Origin: an uncultured Blautia sp.
GTDB lineage: Bacteria; Bacillota; Clostridia; Lachnospirales; Lachnospiraceae
DNA length: 29,500 bases
Direction of reading: 5' to 3'
NCBI GenBank assembly: GCA_900549015.1
Contig: URMH01000032.1
Coordinates: forward strand, 1 to 29,500
Under the pieces are notes generated by a model. The model searched no databases. It was not told the DNA's origin and saw only the letters and a list, made by a program, of their open reading frames with translations. This document shows positions 1-6,394 of the stretch, one piece after another. The translations under genes and the position numbers were made by a program. How positions within the stretch are numbered: position 1 is the first letter of the stretch; each line of letters begins with the position of its first letter.

Positions 1-69
1 CCGCATGATTGCGAAGGCTTTCATAAAAGGAGAGTATAGCATTTCTTTTACCCATTTCCATGCTATCAT
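1..69 (-). CDS. Partial ORF at window edge, probably phage
   Basis: An open frame begins at an ATG (67-69) and runs off the left edge with no stop in 23 codons. The visible start is rich in Trp, Met and Lys. A purine-rich AGAAGGGGG lies about 15 nt upstream, somewhat far for a ribosome binding site. It follows the late-regulator-like gene on the same strand, where a phage would carry its packaging genes. Too little is visible to name a product. Confidence 0.25.
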   Translation of the reverse strand, partial: MIAWKWVKEMLYSPFMKAFAIMR

Positions 70-104
70 AATATCACGGATGTACCCCCTTCTAGTTCCC
101 CATT

Positions 105-506
105 TTATCTTTTTTGTGCTAAAAGATAAAAAAAATATCTTCTCGTGTCATAAAATTTTGTCCTTGATAGCGGAACATTCATATATTCGTAGGGAACCCC
201 TTCTGTAACACTCTTGAGTAGCCATTGATAAATTTCTGAATCTGCCTCTATGGCCGTCTGTTCTATCAATTCAATGTCCGCCCGCAGCATAGTATTATGT
301 ATAGCTGCTCTTTCCACAGGATTTCCGGACATATTGCCTTTTGGCATTCCATCATTAACAATTGCATTCAGGCCATACCCTTTTTCAAGTTCTCTCTTTT
401 TTTCGGCGTACTGCATACAGAAATACTTTAATTCATTGTATTTGGCGCGGGATATATTATAATCGCTTAATTTCATGTCCCTCTTCTTTATCTTGTCCAA
501 TGGCAT
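105..506 (-). CDS. Phage late-region regulator-like hypothetical protein
   Basis: A soluble 133-residue protein, highly charged, with no membrane segment. Its middle (KGYGLNAIVNDGMPKG) and its C-terminal half (VPLSRTKFYDTRRYFFYLLA) resemble the small conserved proteins that sit just before the terminase genes in clostridial prophages, some of which are annotated as ArpU or sigma-like late regulators. The C-terminal SRTKFYDTRRYFF stretch could be a DNA-recognition helix; this is inference. AAGGAGG lies only 3 nt from the ATG at 506, so a TTG at 500 or the ATG at 476 may be the true start. It is the last complete phage-like gene before the window edge. Confidence 0.6.
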   Translation of the reverse strand: MPLDKIKKRDMKLSDYNISRAKYNELKYFCMQYAEKKRELEKGYGLNAIVNDGMPKGNMSGNPVERAAIHNTMLRADIELIEQTAIEADSEIYQWLLKSVTEGVPYEYMNVPLSRTKFYDTRRYFFYLLAQKR

Positions 507-719
507 CGCCTCCTTGCAAATATGAACATCCCCAACACATTCTGAGTATTTTCCCTTTCCGGGTTCTCTGCCGTCGCAAAATCCTCTGCCATTATCCGTA
601 TAACAATGTCTTATAACGCTCCCCTCCTATATCTCTCATCCGGACACAGTGACGTATATGCATATGCCGGCATCCGTGCAGACCATACTTTCAGTTTTGG
701 GCCCCGGATTGCATCCATA

Positions 720-911
720 TCACTGGCTGCCACTGCCCTCTCCCTCTGTAGCCGGTTTACCCGTCTCTGAGCCTCTGATTTTACAATCCTCAAACCGTAT
801 CCCTTCTTTCTGCCCCCTCAACAGGGCGATCTTGTATTCCAGGTATAGATTTTTCTTTTGCCACATGGCCTCATTCGTCTCCTCATAGGTAGCCCGTGCA
901 GCTTTCGCCAA
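720..911 (-). CDS. Possible phage ORF, or frameshifted continuation of the upstream gene
   Basis: This frame is open from just after a TGA near 1015 down to 720. It encodes a basic, helical sequence (LAKAARATYEETNEAMWQKK) that looks more protein-like than the tail of the overlapping ORF at 818-1033. The only obvious start is a TTG at 911 without a clear ribosome binding site. It lies in the -1 frame relative to the upstream ORF, with an A5 run near 927 where a slip could join them. It may be the second half of a frameshifted gene, a separate overlapping gene, or chance. Confidence 0.25.
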   Translation of the reverse strand: MAKAARATYEETNEAMWQKKNLYLEYKIALLRGQKEGIRFEDCKIRGSETGKPATEGEGSGSQ

Positions 912-1033
912 TTGTTGCTTTTTAATGCCTGAAGTAATGTATTGGCGAGTGACTTTGCCAGTTCTATTATACTTTTTCCCAGATTTATAAACGCCTCTGC
1001 TATCCCTCTTATTGCCTCATTTATATCTTTCAT
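818..1033 (-). CDS. Small phage protein with amphipathic helix
   Basis: The ATG at 1033 follows a strong GGAGG with good spacing. The first 40 residues (MKDINEAIRGIAEAFINLGK and on) form one long amphipathic helix like those of small proteins common in clostridial phage early regions. After about residue 42 the sequence becomes Arg/Cys-rich and loses that character, as if the reading frame had slipped. The native product may therefore continue in the overlapping frame (720-911). Function is unknown. Confidence 0.4.
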   Translation of the reverse strand: MKDINEAIRGIAEAFINLGKSIIELAKSLANTLLQALKSNNWRKLHGLPMRRRMRPCGKRKIYTWNTRSPC

Positions 1034-1053
1034 AATGGTTCCTCCTCTAAATG

Positions 1054-1296
1054 TCAGTTTTGTGAATCAAATTTAGTCTCCTTGCATACTCTGTTTTCAA
1101 GTGATTTTCGCATCAGCGTTCCGTCTGGTCGCCTCTCAAACCGTCTCCACATGCTCCACATATACCCTCTGCGACAAAAGCAGGTCGCAGAACACCATTC
1201 GACATCACATGATTCACACGGTTCTCCTAAGCCAACGTTTTTATCATTTTTTTGCTTTATGTTAAACAGGCTCATTTGACCATCTATTTGCTTCAT
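1054..1296 (-). CDS. Cys-rich small phage protein
   Basis: The product is 80 residues. It begins MKQIDGQMSLFNIKQ, an N-terminus seen repeatedly in small clostridial phage proteins. The Cys cluster CESCDVEWCSATCFCRRGY suggests a small metal-binding fold. The ATG at 1296 has AGGAGG 5 nt upstream; a GTG one codon earlier is less likely. It starts 17 nt after the methyltransferase stop, so the two are co-transcribed. No function can be assigned. Confidence 0.6.
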   Translation of the reverse strand: MKQIDGQMSLFNIKQKNDKNVGLGEPCESCDVEWCSATCFCRRGYMWSMWRRFERRPDGTLMRKSLENRVCKETKFDSQN

Positions 1297-1312
1297 CACA
1301 ACCTCCTAAACC

Positions 1313-2050
1313 TTAATATCGTCCTATGTTTGCTATTGCCTGAAATATTGGATAGAACTGCTGTGGTACTACTGCATTTCCCAATGATCTAACACGGTCC
1401 ACCCCATTGGGAAGCCCATATAAACTTCGGCATAATCTGGATTGATATGTGTCATATCTTCGCTCTGCGTCCTGAAACGGCTCGCTAATTTGTCTGACCG
1501 ATATGTGTGACTCCCCCAATATCTGTTTTTTGCCGTTCCTCTCCACTCCGATGCAGTCAGTGTGGGCAACAATCGCTGTCCGATATCGCCTGTGCATGGC
1601 TCCAACACCTGCAGCTGGTAATACAAACGTCCTTGTGGCGTAACCTTGGTTTTCCAAGTCAGAAAGCACATCGTCGAGTGCCATTCTAATGATTCCAGCA
1701 ACATTTTCTCCAATAACCCAAGAGGGCCTGAGTTCTTCGATAACTCTAAGCATTTCCGGCCAGAGATAGCGGTCATCCTCCTTGCCCTGCCGCTTCCCGG
1801 CAACAGAGAATGGCTGGCAGGGGAATCCTCCTGAAATAATGTCAACTGTATGTAATCCTGTTCGTTCATAGAAACTTTCTCCCGTTAATGTCCTTATATC
1901 TCTCCAGCGTGGGATATCGGGCCAGTGCTTTTCAAGTACCTTTGTAGGAAAATCCGCCCATTCACACTGTCCCACCGTCTGTATTCCAGCCCATTCTGCC
2001 GCCAGATCCAGTCCCCCAATGCCGGAGAATAAACTTAAATGTGTCAACAT
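1313..2050 (-). CDS. Phage-type DNA (cytosine-5-)-methyltransferase
   Basis: Transfers methyl from S-adenosylmethionine to C5 of cytosine in DNA. All landmark motifs are visible in order in 245 residues: motif I FSGIGGLDLA (8-17), motif IV GGFPCQPFS with catalytic Cys78, motif VI ENV (115-117), motif VIII HRRYR (153-157) and motif X RSLGNAVVPQQ (221-231). The target-recognition region between VIII and IX is only about 50 residues, short for the family but common in phage enzymes. The ATG at 2050 has GGAG 6 nt upstream, better than a TTG four codons earlier. No restriction enzyme is adjacent, so it is an orphan phage methylase, probably protective or regulatory. A second long ORF lies inside it in the +1 frame. 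Confidence 0.9.
   Translation of the reverse strand: MLTHLSLFSGIGGLDLAAEWAGIQTVGQCEWADFPTKVLEKHWPDIPRWRDIRTLTGESFYERTGLHTVDIISGGFPCQPFSVAGKRQGKEDDRYLWPEMLRVIEELRPSWVIGENVAGIIRMALDDVLSDLENQGYATRTFVLPAAGVGAMHRRYRTAIVAHTDCIGVERNGKKQILGESHISVRQISEPFQDAERRYDTYQSRLCRSLYGLPNGVDRVRSLGNAVVPQQFYPIFQAIANIGRY
1369..1869 (-). CDS. Overlapping +1-frame ORF nested in the methyltransferase gene
   Basis: A 166-codon frame lies wholly inside the cytosine methyltransferase gene on the same strand, shifted +1. Its ATG at 1869 has its own GGGAG about 10 nt upstream. The product (QLTLFQEDSPASHSLLPGS near the start; LLPTLTASEW in the middle; MGFPMGWT near the end) matches a family that I recall as widespread hypothetical or methylase-associated phage proteins with the pattern DSPAS...RKMT.TSGRKC...LTWK...PT...MGFP.GWT. 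The DSPASHS segment is read from the same DNA as the GFPCQPFS catalytic motif. I see no known fold. It may be a genuine overprinted gene or a conserved by-product of constraint on the methylase frame. Confidence 0.5.
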   Translation of the reverse strand: MNEQDYIQLTLFQEDSPASHSLLPGSGRARRMTAISGRKCLELSKNSGPLGLLEKMLLESLEWHSTMCFLTWKTKVTPQGRLYYQLQVLEPCTGDIGQRLLPTLTASEWRGTAKNRYWGSHTYRSDKLASRFRTQSEDMTHINPDYAEVYMGFPMGWTVLDHWEMQ

Positions 2051-2051
2051 T

Positions 2052-2276
2052 TTATTCTCCAAATCTTAAGTTTGTCTCCACTTTAGCTGTCATTAACTCA
2101 GCTTCATAATCAAACACTAATGTCATAGCCTTTTTGCATTCCAGGCATATCCCTCTGCCCCCATTAGCAATTCCCCACATGTGAGCAATGGATAAACATG
2201 TATACTGAATTTTTCCACAATATGGGCAAGTGATCCTGTATCGTTTATTAACATCTATTACATCACCACTTTTCAT
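2052..2276 (-). CDS. Zinc-ribbon phage protein
   Basis: The product is 74 residues with two Cys pairs, CPYCGK and CLECKK, about 35 residues apart, the spacing of a zinc ribbon. It is likely a small nucleic-acid- or protein-binding factor; the precise role is unknown. The ATG at 2276 follows AAAGGAGAAGAC, and that ribosome binding site directly abuts the ssb stop codon, so translation is coupled to ssb. Its own end touches the methyltransferase start. A longer upstream ATG reading (2309) would overlap ssb and is less likely. Confidence 0.6.
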   Translation of the reverse strand: MKSGDVIDVNKRYRITCPYCGKIQYTCLSIAHMWGIANGGRGICLECKKAMTLVFDYEAELMTAKVETNLRFGE

Positions 2277-2286
2277 GTCTTCTCCT

Positions 2287-2709
2287 TTAAGTAAAAGGCA
2301 GCCCTTCATCCTCTATCCCCTCAGGGATACTCATAAACCCATCCCCAATGTCAGTGCCCTGCGCAGACTCTTCAGTTGGTGCAGAACGGCCTCTGCTGTC
2401 CGCAAATTCCTGCTCTTCCACTATGACCTCTGTTGTATACACCTTCTGCCCATCCTTGTTTACATAGCTTCCAGTCTGGATCCGTCCAGATATCAGGATT
2501 CTCTGCCCCTGCTTGAAATATTTCTCTGCAAATTCTGCACTGCGTCCGAAGCATACACAGCTGATAAAATCTGCGCTTGCCTCTCCGTCTCTGCGGAATC
2601 TGCGGTCAACTGCCAGCGTATATCTGGCAATCGCCAGTGCGTTTTCTCCTGCGGAATAACGAACCTCAGGATCTCTTGTTAAGCGTCCCATTAAAATGAC
2701 TTTGTTCAT
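2287..2709 (-). CDS. ssb: Single-stranded DNA-binding protein
   Basis: Binds single-stranded DNA during replication, repair and recombination, and recruits partners through its C-terminal tip. The 140-residue product has the OB-fold signature (MNKVILMGRLTRDPEVRYS; DFISCVCFGRSAEF; ISGRIQTGSY.N.DGQKVYTTEV). It ends in a short linker and the acidic tip IEDEGLPFT, which carries an extra Thr after the usual Pro-Phe. It lies 70 bp after rpsF, as expected for the chromosomal copy. At its other end its stop abuts the ribosome binding site of a phage zinc-ribbon gene instead of leading to rpsR. It may be host ssb, phage ssb or a recombinant of both. Confidence 0.93.
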   Translation of the reverse strand: MNKVILMGRLTRDPEVRYSAGENALAIARYTLAVDRRFRRDGEASADFISCVCFGRSAEFAEKYFKQGQRILISGRIQTGSYVNKDGQKVYTTEVIVEEQEFADSRGRSAPTEESAQGTDIGDGFMSIPEGIEDEGLPFT

Positions 2710-2779
2710 TTTTCTACCTCTCTGATGTTTAAGTGAACGGGTTCTTAATGGTGCTTTCTAAAATCCGTTGTATATAAGA

Positions 2780-3067
2780 TTATGCGTCTTTTTTAACGAC
2801 TAAGTATCTTAATACGTTGTCCATGATACGTACGTGTCTCTCAACTTCCGCCGGACATTCTGCATCTGCTTCAAACTGAATGAAATAATAGAAGCCTTCG
2901 TGCATTTTCTGAATTTCGTAAGCTAATTTCTTCTTACCCCATTCTTCAACTTCTGTGATTGTACCGTTGTAACGTGTGATGTAGCCTTTTGCCTTCTCTA
3001 CTACGGCATCGCGTACTTCGTCTTCAACTTTGGCACTCACAACTAATGCTAATTCGTATTTGTTCAT
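2780..3067 (-). CDS. rpsF: 30S ribosomal protein S6
   Basis: Small-subunit protein that pairs with S18 on the platform of the 30S subunit. The 95-residue product begins MNKYELALVVSAKVEDE and shows the typical WGKKKLAYEIQKMHEGFYYF core and RIMDNVLRYLVVKKD ending; length is normal. AGGAGG lies about 10 nt before the ATG. In Firmicutes it normally heads an rpsF-ssb-rpsR operon. Here ssb follows but rpsR does not appear before the window edge, with phage-like genes in its place. Confidence 0.97.
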   Translation of the reverse strand: MNKYELALVVSAKVEDEVRDAVVEKAKGYITRYNGTITEVEEWGKKKLAYEIQKMHEGFYYFIQFEADAECPAEVERHVRIMDNVLRYLVVKKDA

Positions 3068-3148
3068 GCTTGTCTTACCTCCTTATGGTCTTTTGGCCCT
3101 CTGCCTGTCAACAAAGAGCAAGGATATGAAAATATATCACGGTTTTTA

Positions 3149-3177
3149 ATTCTAACATATTAAAATATGCTTGTAAA
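3149..3177 (-). promoter_or_regulatory. Sigma-A promoter of rpsF
   Basis: On the minus strand, -35 TTTACA (3172-3177) and -10 TAGAAT (3149-3154) are separated by exactly 17 bp. This leaves an untranslated leader of about 75 nt before rpsF, long enough to hold an S6:S18-type autoregulatory leader. I could not confirm that motif by eye. Confidence 0.7.
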
Positions 3178-3186
3178 GAAGATTTT

Positions 3187-3372
3187 TTACTTTTTTACAA
3201 GTTTTTTTGTATTTTTCTCCACCATTTTACGCGGAACCATGATCTGATGACCGCAGCCGCAGCATTTCAGGCGAAAATCAGCTCCCACACGGAGAATTTC
3301 CCACTCCCTGCTTCCGCACGGGTGCTCTTTTTTTAATGTAACGGTATCTCCCACCTCATAAAGCAGCCCCAT
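3187..3372 (-). CDS. DUF951 domain-containing protein
   Basis: The product is 61 residues and matches the DUF951 pattern: YEVGDTVTLKKEHPCGSREW, then VGADFRLKCCGCGHQIMVPR. The Cys residues (Cys19 and CCGCGH) suggest a small beta-barrel that may bind zinc; function is unknown. The ribosome binding site GGAG overlaps the sir2 stop codon, so the two are translationally coupled. The gene is conserved near rpsF in many Firmicutes. Confidence 0.85.
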   Translation of the reverse strand: MGLLYEVGDTVTLKKEHPCGSREWEILRVGADFRLKCCGCGHQIMVPRKMVEKNTKKLVKK

Positions 3373-3375
3373 TTT

Positions 3376-4107
3376 TTACACTCCTTCCATTCTAATCTGT
3401 GAAAATACGCTGCCAATGGGCAGTTTAATAAGAAGGTCCGCATTTCTGTCCTGCGGTGTGGACGATTTATTTATGACAACAAGGTGCTCTCCCCGGAAAT
3501 AATCAATAAGACCTGCTGCCGGATAAACGGAAAGTGACGTTCCCCCGATGATCAGGACCTCAGTCTCACTGATCGCCTGCACAGACTCGCTGATCACCTG
3601 GTTGTCAAGCCCTTCCTCATAAAGAACCACGTCCGGCTTAATGATCCCTCCGCATTCGCATTTCGGCACGCCGCTGCTTTCCTTCATATAAGAAAAATCA
3701 TAAAATCTTCCGCAGTCCATACAGTAGTTTCTGTACACACTACCATGAAGCTCCAAAACCTTTTTGCTTCCTGCCTGCTGATGAAGATTGTCAATATTCT
3801 GGGTAACAACTGCTCTTAGTTTTCCAATCTTCTCAAGCTCTGCAAGTTTTAAATGCGCCTCATTTGGTTTTGCCGTATCACAGAGCATTTTATCCCTGTA
3901 AAAGCGATAAAATTCCTCCGGGTGCCGCATAAAAAATGTGTGACTTAAAATAGTCTCCGGCGGAAAATCATACTGCTGGTGATAAAGTCCGTCCTGACTC
4001 CTGAAATCCGGTATGCCGCTTTCCGTAGACACGCCTGCGCCGCCGAAAAACACGATATTATTGTGGGTATCTATGATTTCCTGCAGCCTTTCCACTTCTT
4101 TTTCCAT
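3376..4107 (-). CDS. cobB: Sir2-family NAD-dependent protein deacylase
   Basis: Removes acetyl or other acyl groups from lysines, consuming NAD+ and releasing nicotinamide; cytoplasmic. The 243-residue product has the NAD-binding GAGVSTESGIPDFR (23-36), TQNID (102-106), catalytic His121 in ELHGS, a four-Cys zinc site (Cys129, Cys132, Cys150, Cys152) and GGTSLSVYP (188-196). Length is typical for a compact bacterial sirtuin. It starts 11 nt after the sortase stop with AGGGGG upstream, so it belongs to one transcript with sortase and DUF951. The substrate cannot be told from sequence. Confidence 0.93.
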   Translation of the reverse strand: MEKEVERLQEIIDTHNNIVFFGGAGVSTESGIPDFRSQDGLYHQQYDFPPETILSHTFFMRHPEEFYRFYRDKMLCDTAKPNEAHLKLAELEKIGKLRAVVTQNIDNLHQQAGSKKVLELHGSVYRNYCMDCGRFYDFSYMKESSGVPKCECGGIIKPDVVLYEEGLDNQVISESVQAISETEVLIIGGTSLSVYPAAGLIDYFRGEHLVVINKSSTPQDRNADLLIKLPIGSVFSQIRMEGV

Positions 4108-4118
4108 AAGAACGCCCC

Positions 4119-4925
4119 CTATTCTGTTTCGATGGTATCCACACGTTTTCCCTGTACTACGTATCTTGTCGCCTCATTGCCGGTGCATGTAGACAGGGTT
4201 ATGATCTTATCCTTGATATTCGTATCTGCCGTCTCCTGTTTCAGCTCGGAATATCCCTTTATTGTGCTTAAATACTGAAGATATTCTTCTCCCGGTCCTT
4301 TAAACAGCGTGTAGGTATCGCTGTTCACAGAAGTTGTGTAAGCAGAAATAATCTCATATCTGTACGCTTTTCCGGGAACAAAAATCCAGAAATATTTACT
4401 TTTATTAAATGTTTCCTCATTCTCAGTAAATTTTTTAAGCTGACCGAACATGGAACCATTTTTCATATTATGTCCGTATACAAGCGTATTGCAGTCACTA
4501 AAATCGCTGCTGTTTTCGTAGTCTATAAAAATTGTTCCCGCAAAATTATAGTTTCCCTCATATGTGAGATGAAGATATTTGTCATTGTCTTCTGCCTGGA
4601 CAACCGGATAATTTACTCCGTCAAGAGCCTCCACATAAATCCAGCCGATCACCTCCGGATTCACACTTTGCAGTGTATGAAAATCAATATCCATAGGAGG
4701 CTTCAGGGTTTGCTCCTCTGACGGTTTCATTTCCGCATCCGGCTCTTTTTCTGTCACAGCCATCTGCACAAGATTGTTGTACTCATCCGTACCTTTCTTA
4801 TATTCCGTGTAGATATGGAACAAATTAAACGCTGCATAGCAGAAAACACAGATTGCGGCTACAAGTATGAGACTTAAAACAATGTCTCCTGCCGTTTTCT
4901 TCTTTTTTGGTCTTTTATTTGCCAT
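4119..4925 (-). CDS. srtB: Class B sortase
   Basis: Membrane-anchored cysteine transpeptidase that cleaves a sorting motif and attaches proteins to the cell wall. The 268-residue product has a Lys-rich N-terminus (MANKRPKKKK), one N-terminal membrane segment, a linker, then the sortase barrel with catalytic His in VYGHNMKNGSMFGQL and Cys in TLSTCTGNEATRYVVQGKR, the class B arrangement. The ATG at 4925 has AAGGAG 8 nt upstream; a longer in-frame start at 5030 lacks support and would disrupt the N-terminal topology. No substrate with a sorting motif lies in the window, so it is an orphan here, possibly a housekeeping class B enzyme. Confidence 0.9.
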   Translation of the reverse strand: MANKRPKKKKTAGDIVLSLILVAAICVFCYAAFNLFHIYTEYKKGTDEYNNLVQMAVTEKEPDAEMKPSEEQTLKPPMDIDFHTLQSVNPEVIGWIYVEALDGVNYPVVQAEDNDKYLHLTYEGNYNFAGTIFIDYENSSDFSDCNTLVYGHNMKNGSMFGQLKKFTENEETFNKSKYFWIFVPGKAYRYEIISAYTTSVNSDTYTLFKGPGEEYLQYLSTIKGYSELKQETADTNIKDKIITLSTCTGNEATRYVVQGKRVDTIETE

Positions 4926-4989
4926 AAATGTTCTCCTTGTCTGCAAAATTCCCCCACTCATACAGGACAGCCTGTCGCTGCTCTCAGTA

Positions 4990-4995
4990 ATTATA
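4990..4995 (-). promoter_or_regulatory. -10 box for the sortase-sir2 operon
   Basis: A perfect TATAAT on the minus strand, 65 bp upstream of the sortase ATG. No convincing -35 is present at the normal spacing, so the promoter is either weak or activator-assisted. Confidence 0.4.
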
Positions 4996-5048
4996 CTACA
5001 ATCCTTTTCTTTTTTCCATGAAAAAGGCATGAAAAAACTATAACCTTA

Positions 5049-5057
5049 TGGTATACT
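5049..5057 (+). promoter_or_regulatory. Extended -10 promoter of the phosphofructokinase gene
   Basis: TGG followed by TATACT is an extended -10 element, 31 bp before the ATG at 5088. The -35 region is poor, which fits an extended -10 promoter. It is divergent from the sortase -10 about 55 bp away. Confidence 0.5.
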
Positions 5058-5087
5058 GGATTTCAGAATACTATTTTGGAGGTTATC

Positions 5088-6320
5088 ATGACAAAGAAAA
5101 ATCTGATAGTCGGACAGTCCGGCGGTCCCACCGCAGTTATCAACAGCAGCCTTTACGGCGTAGTGTCAGAAGGTCTGAAGCACCCGGATACGATTGAACA
5201 CGTATATGGAATGATAAACGGAATCGAAGGCTTTTTAAATGGAAATATCCTGAATTTCCAGGAAGCTCTTCCCGGAGAAACGCTCTCCTCCCTGACACAT
5301 ACGCCGGGCGCCTACCTCGGTTCCTGCCGTTATAAGCTTCCGGAATCTCTGGAAGACCCGGTTTATCCTGCTTTATTCGCAAGATTCGAAGAACTGAATA
5401 TCGGCTGGTTCTTCTATATCGGCGGAAACGATTCTATGGACACAGTGAGCAAACTTTCCCGGTATGCCGCTTCTGTTGGCAGCGATATTCGCATTATCGG
5501 AGAGCCAAAAACCATCGACAACGACCTTGTATGCACAGACCATACACCAGGCTTTGGAAGCGCTGCTCGCTATGTAGCCTCCACTGTACGTGAGATTATT
5601 CTCGATGCAAATGTTTATGAGAAAAATTCGGTTACGATTGTGGAAATCATGGGACGCCACGCCGGCTGGCTTACAGGCGCTTCCGCTCTCGCCCGCAGAT
5701 ATGAGGGAGACAATCCTCTTCTCATTTACCTTCCGGAAACAGATTTTGACCAGGAAGCTTTCCTTACAAAAGTCCAGGACTGCCTCAAGAAAAACTGTAA
5801 TGTAGTAGTCTGCGTATCCGAAGGAATTCATGATGCAGAAGGTACTTTTATCTGCGAATATGACAGTTCCGTGGGCACAGACACCTTCGGTCACAAAATG
5901 CTCGCAGGCTGCGGAAAATATCTGGAAAATCTTGTGAGAAATCGCCTTGGAGTAAAGGCCCGCTCTGTGGAACTGAATGTCAGTCAGCGCTGCTCTTCCT
6001 CCATGCTCTCCAAAACAGACCAGCAGGAGGCCATTGCAGCTGGAAAATTCGGCGTACAGGCTGCCCTTAACGGAGAGACAGGAAAAATGGTTTCCTTTAT
6101 TCGCTGTGAAACAGAAGACGGCTCTTATAAAATGGAATGCGGTCTTGAAGATGTAAATCACATCTGCAACAAAGAAAAGACAGTTCCTCTTACATGGATC
6201 AATGAGGACGGAACCGATGTGACGGAAGATTTTATCCGTTATGCCCGCCCTCTTATTCAGGGAACGGTATCTCTTCCTGTTGGAGAAGACGGTCTTCCGC
6301 ACTTTGTTTCAAGAAAATAA
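5088..6320 (+). CDS. pfp: Pyrophosphate-dependent 6-phosphofructokinase
   Basis: Interconverts fructose 6-phosphate and fructose 1,6-bisphosphate with PPi as phosphoryl donor, a reversible glycolytic step in the cytoplasm. The 410-residue product has the nucleotide-site loop GQSGGPTAVIN (9-19), GGNDSM (112-117) and PKTIDND (140-146). Lys in PKTIDND, in place of Gly (PGTIDND), is the accepted marker of PPi rather than ATP use. PGFGSAARY and MGRHAGWL are also present. The ATG at 5088 follows GGAGG, better than a TTG four codons earlier. It is monocistronic, ended by a strong hairpin. Confidence 0.93.
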   Translation: MTKKNLIVGQSGGPTAVINSSLYGVVSEGLKHPDTIEHVYGMINGIEGFLNGNILNFQEALPGETLSSLTHTPGAYLGSCRYKLPESLEDPVYPALFARFEELNIGWFFYIGGNDSMDTVSKLSRYAASVGSDIRIIGEPKTIDNDLVCTDHTPGFGSAARYVASTVREIILDANVYEKNSVTIVEIMGRHAGWLTGASALARRYEGDNPLLIYLPETDFDQEAFLTKVQDCLKKNCNVVVCVSEGIHDAEGTFICEYDSSVGTDTFGHKMLAGCGKYLENLVRNRLGVKARSVELNVSQRCSSSMLSKTDQQEAIAAGKFGVQAALNGETGKMVSFIRCETEDGSYKMECGLEDVNHICNKEKTVPLTWINEDGTDVTEDFIRYARPLIQGTVSLPVGEDGLPHFVSRK

Positions 6321-6340
6321 TACAGGGAACAAACGACACA

Positions 6341-6385
6341 AAAAATACGGTCTTGCAGGATTTTTCCCGCAAAACCGTATTTTTA
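6341..6385. terminator. Bidirectional intrinsic terminator
   Basis: An 11-bp inverted repeat (6341-6351 with 6374-6384) has A-tract and T-tract ends, so it can terminate both the phosphofructokinase (+) and the permease (-) transcripts that converge here. Confidence 0.85.
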
Positions 6386-6394
6386 TCTCATTTT

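Noticed and set aside
488..592. A 34-codon minus-strand ORF beginning MAEDFATAENP
   Set aside because: It overlaps the start of the next gene and has no ribosome binding site near its ATG; protein-like composition alone is not enough.
611..793. A 60-codon minus-strand ORF starting from TTG
   Set aside because: Start codon and ribosome binding site are weak and it overlaps another doubtful ORF. It is kept only as part of the frameshift observation.
3068..3148. Possible S6:S18 autoregulatory leader before rpsF
   Set aside because: The leader is long enough, but I could not fold a convincing stem with the conserved CCG element by eye. A covariance-model search would decide.
5373..6302. A 309-codon ORF opposite the phosphofructokinase gene
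   Set aside because: Its sequence is Phe/Cys/His-rich antisense character with no family resemblance and no ribosome binding site. The plus-strand gene explains the region fully.
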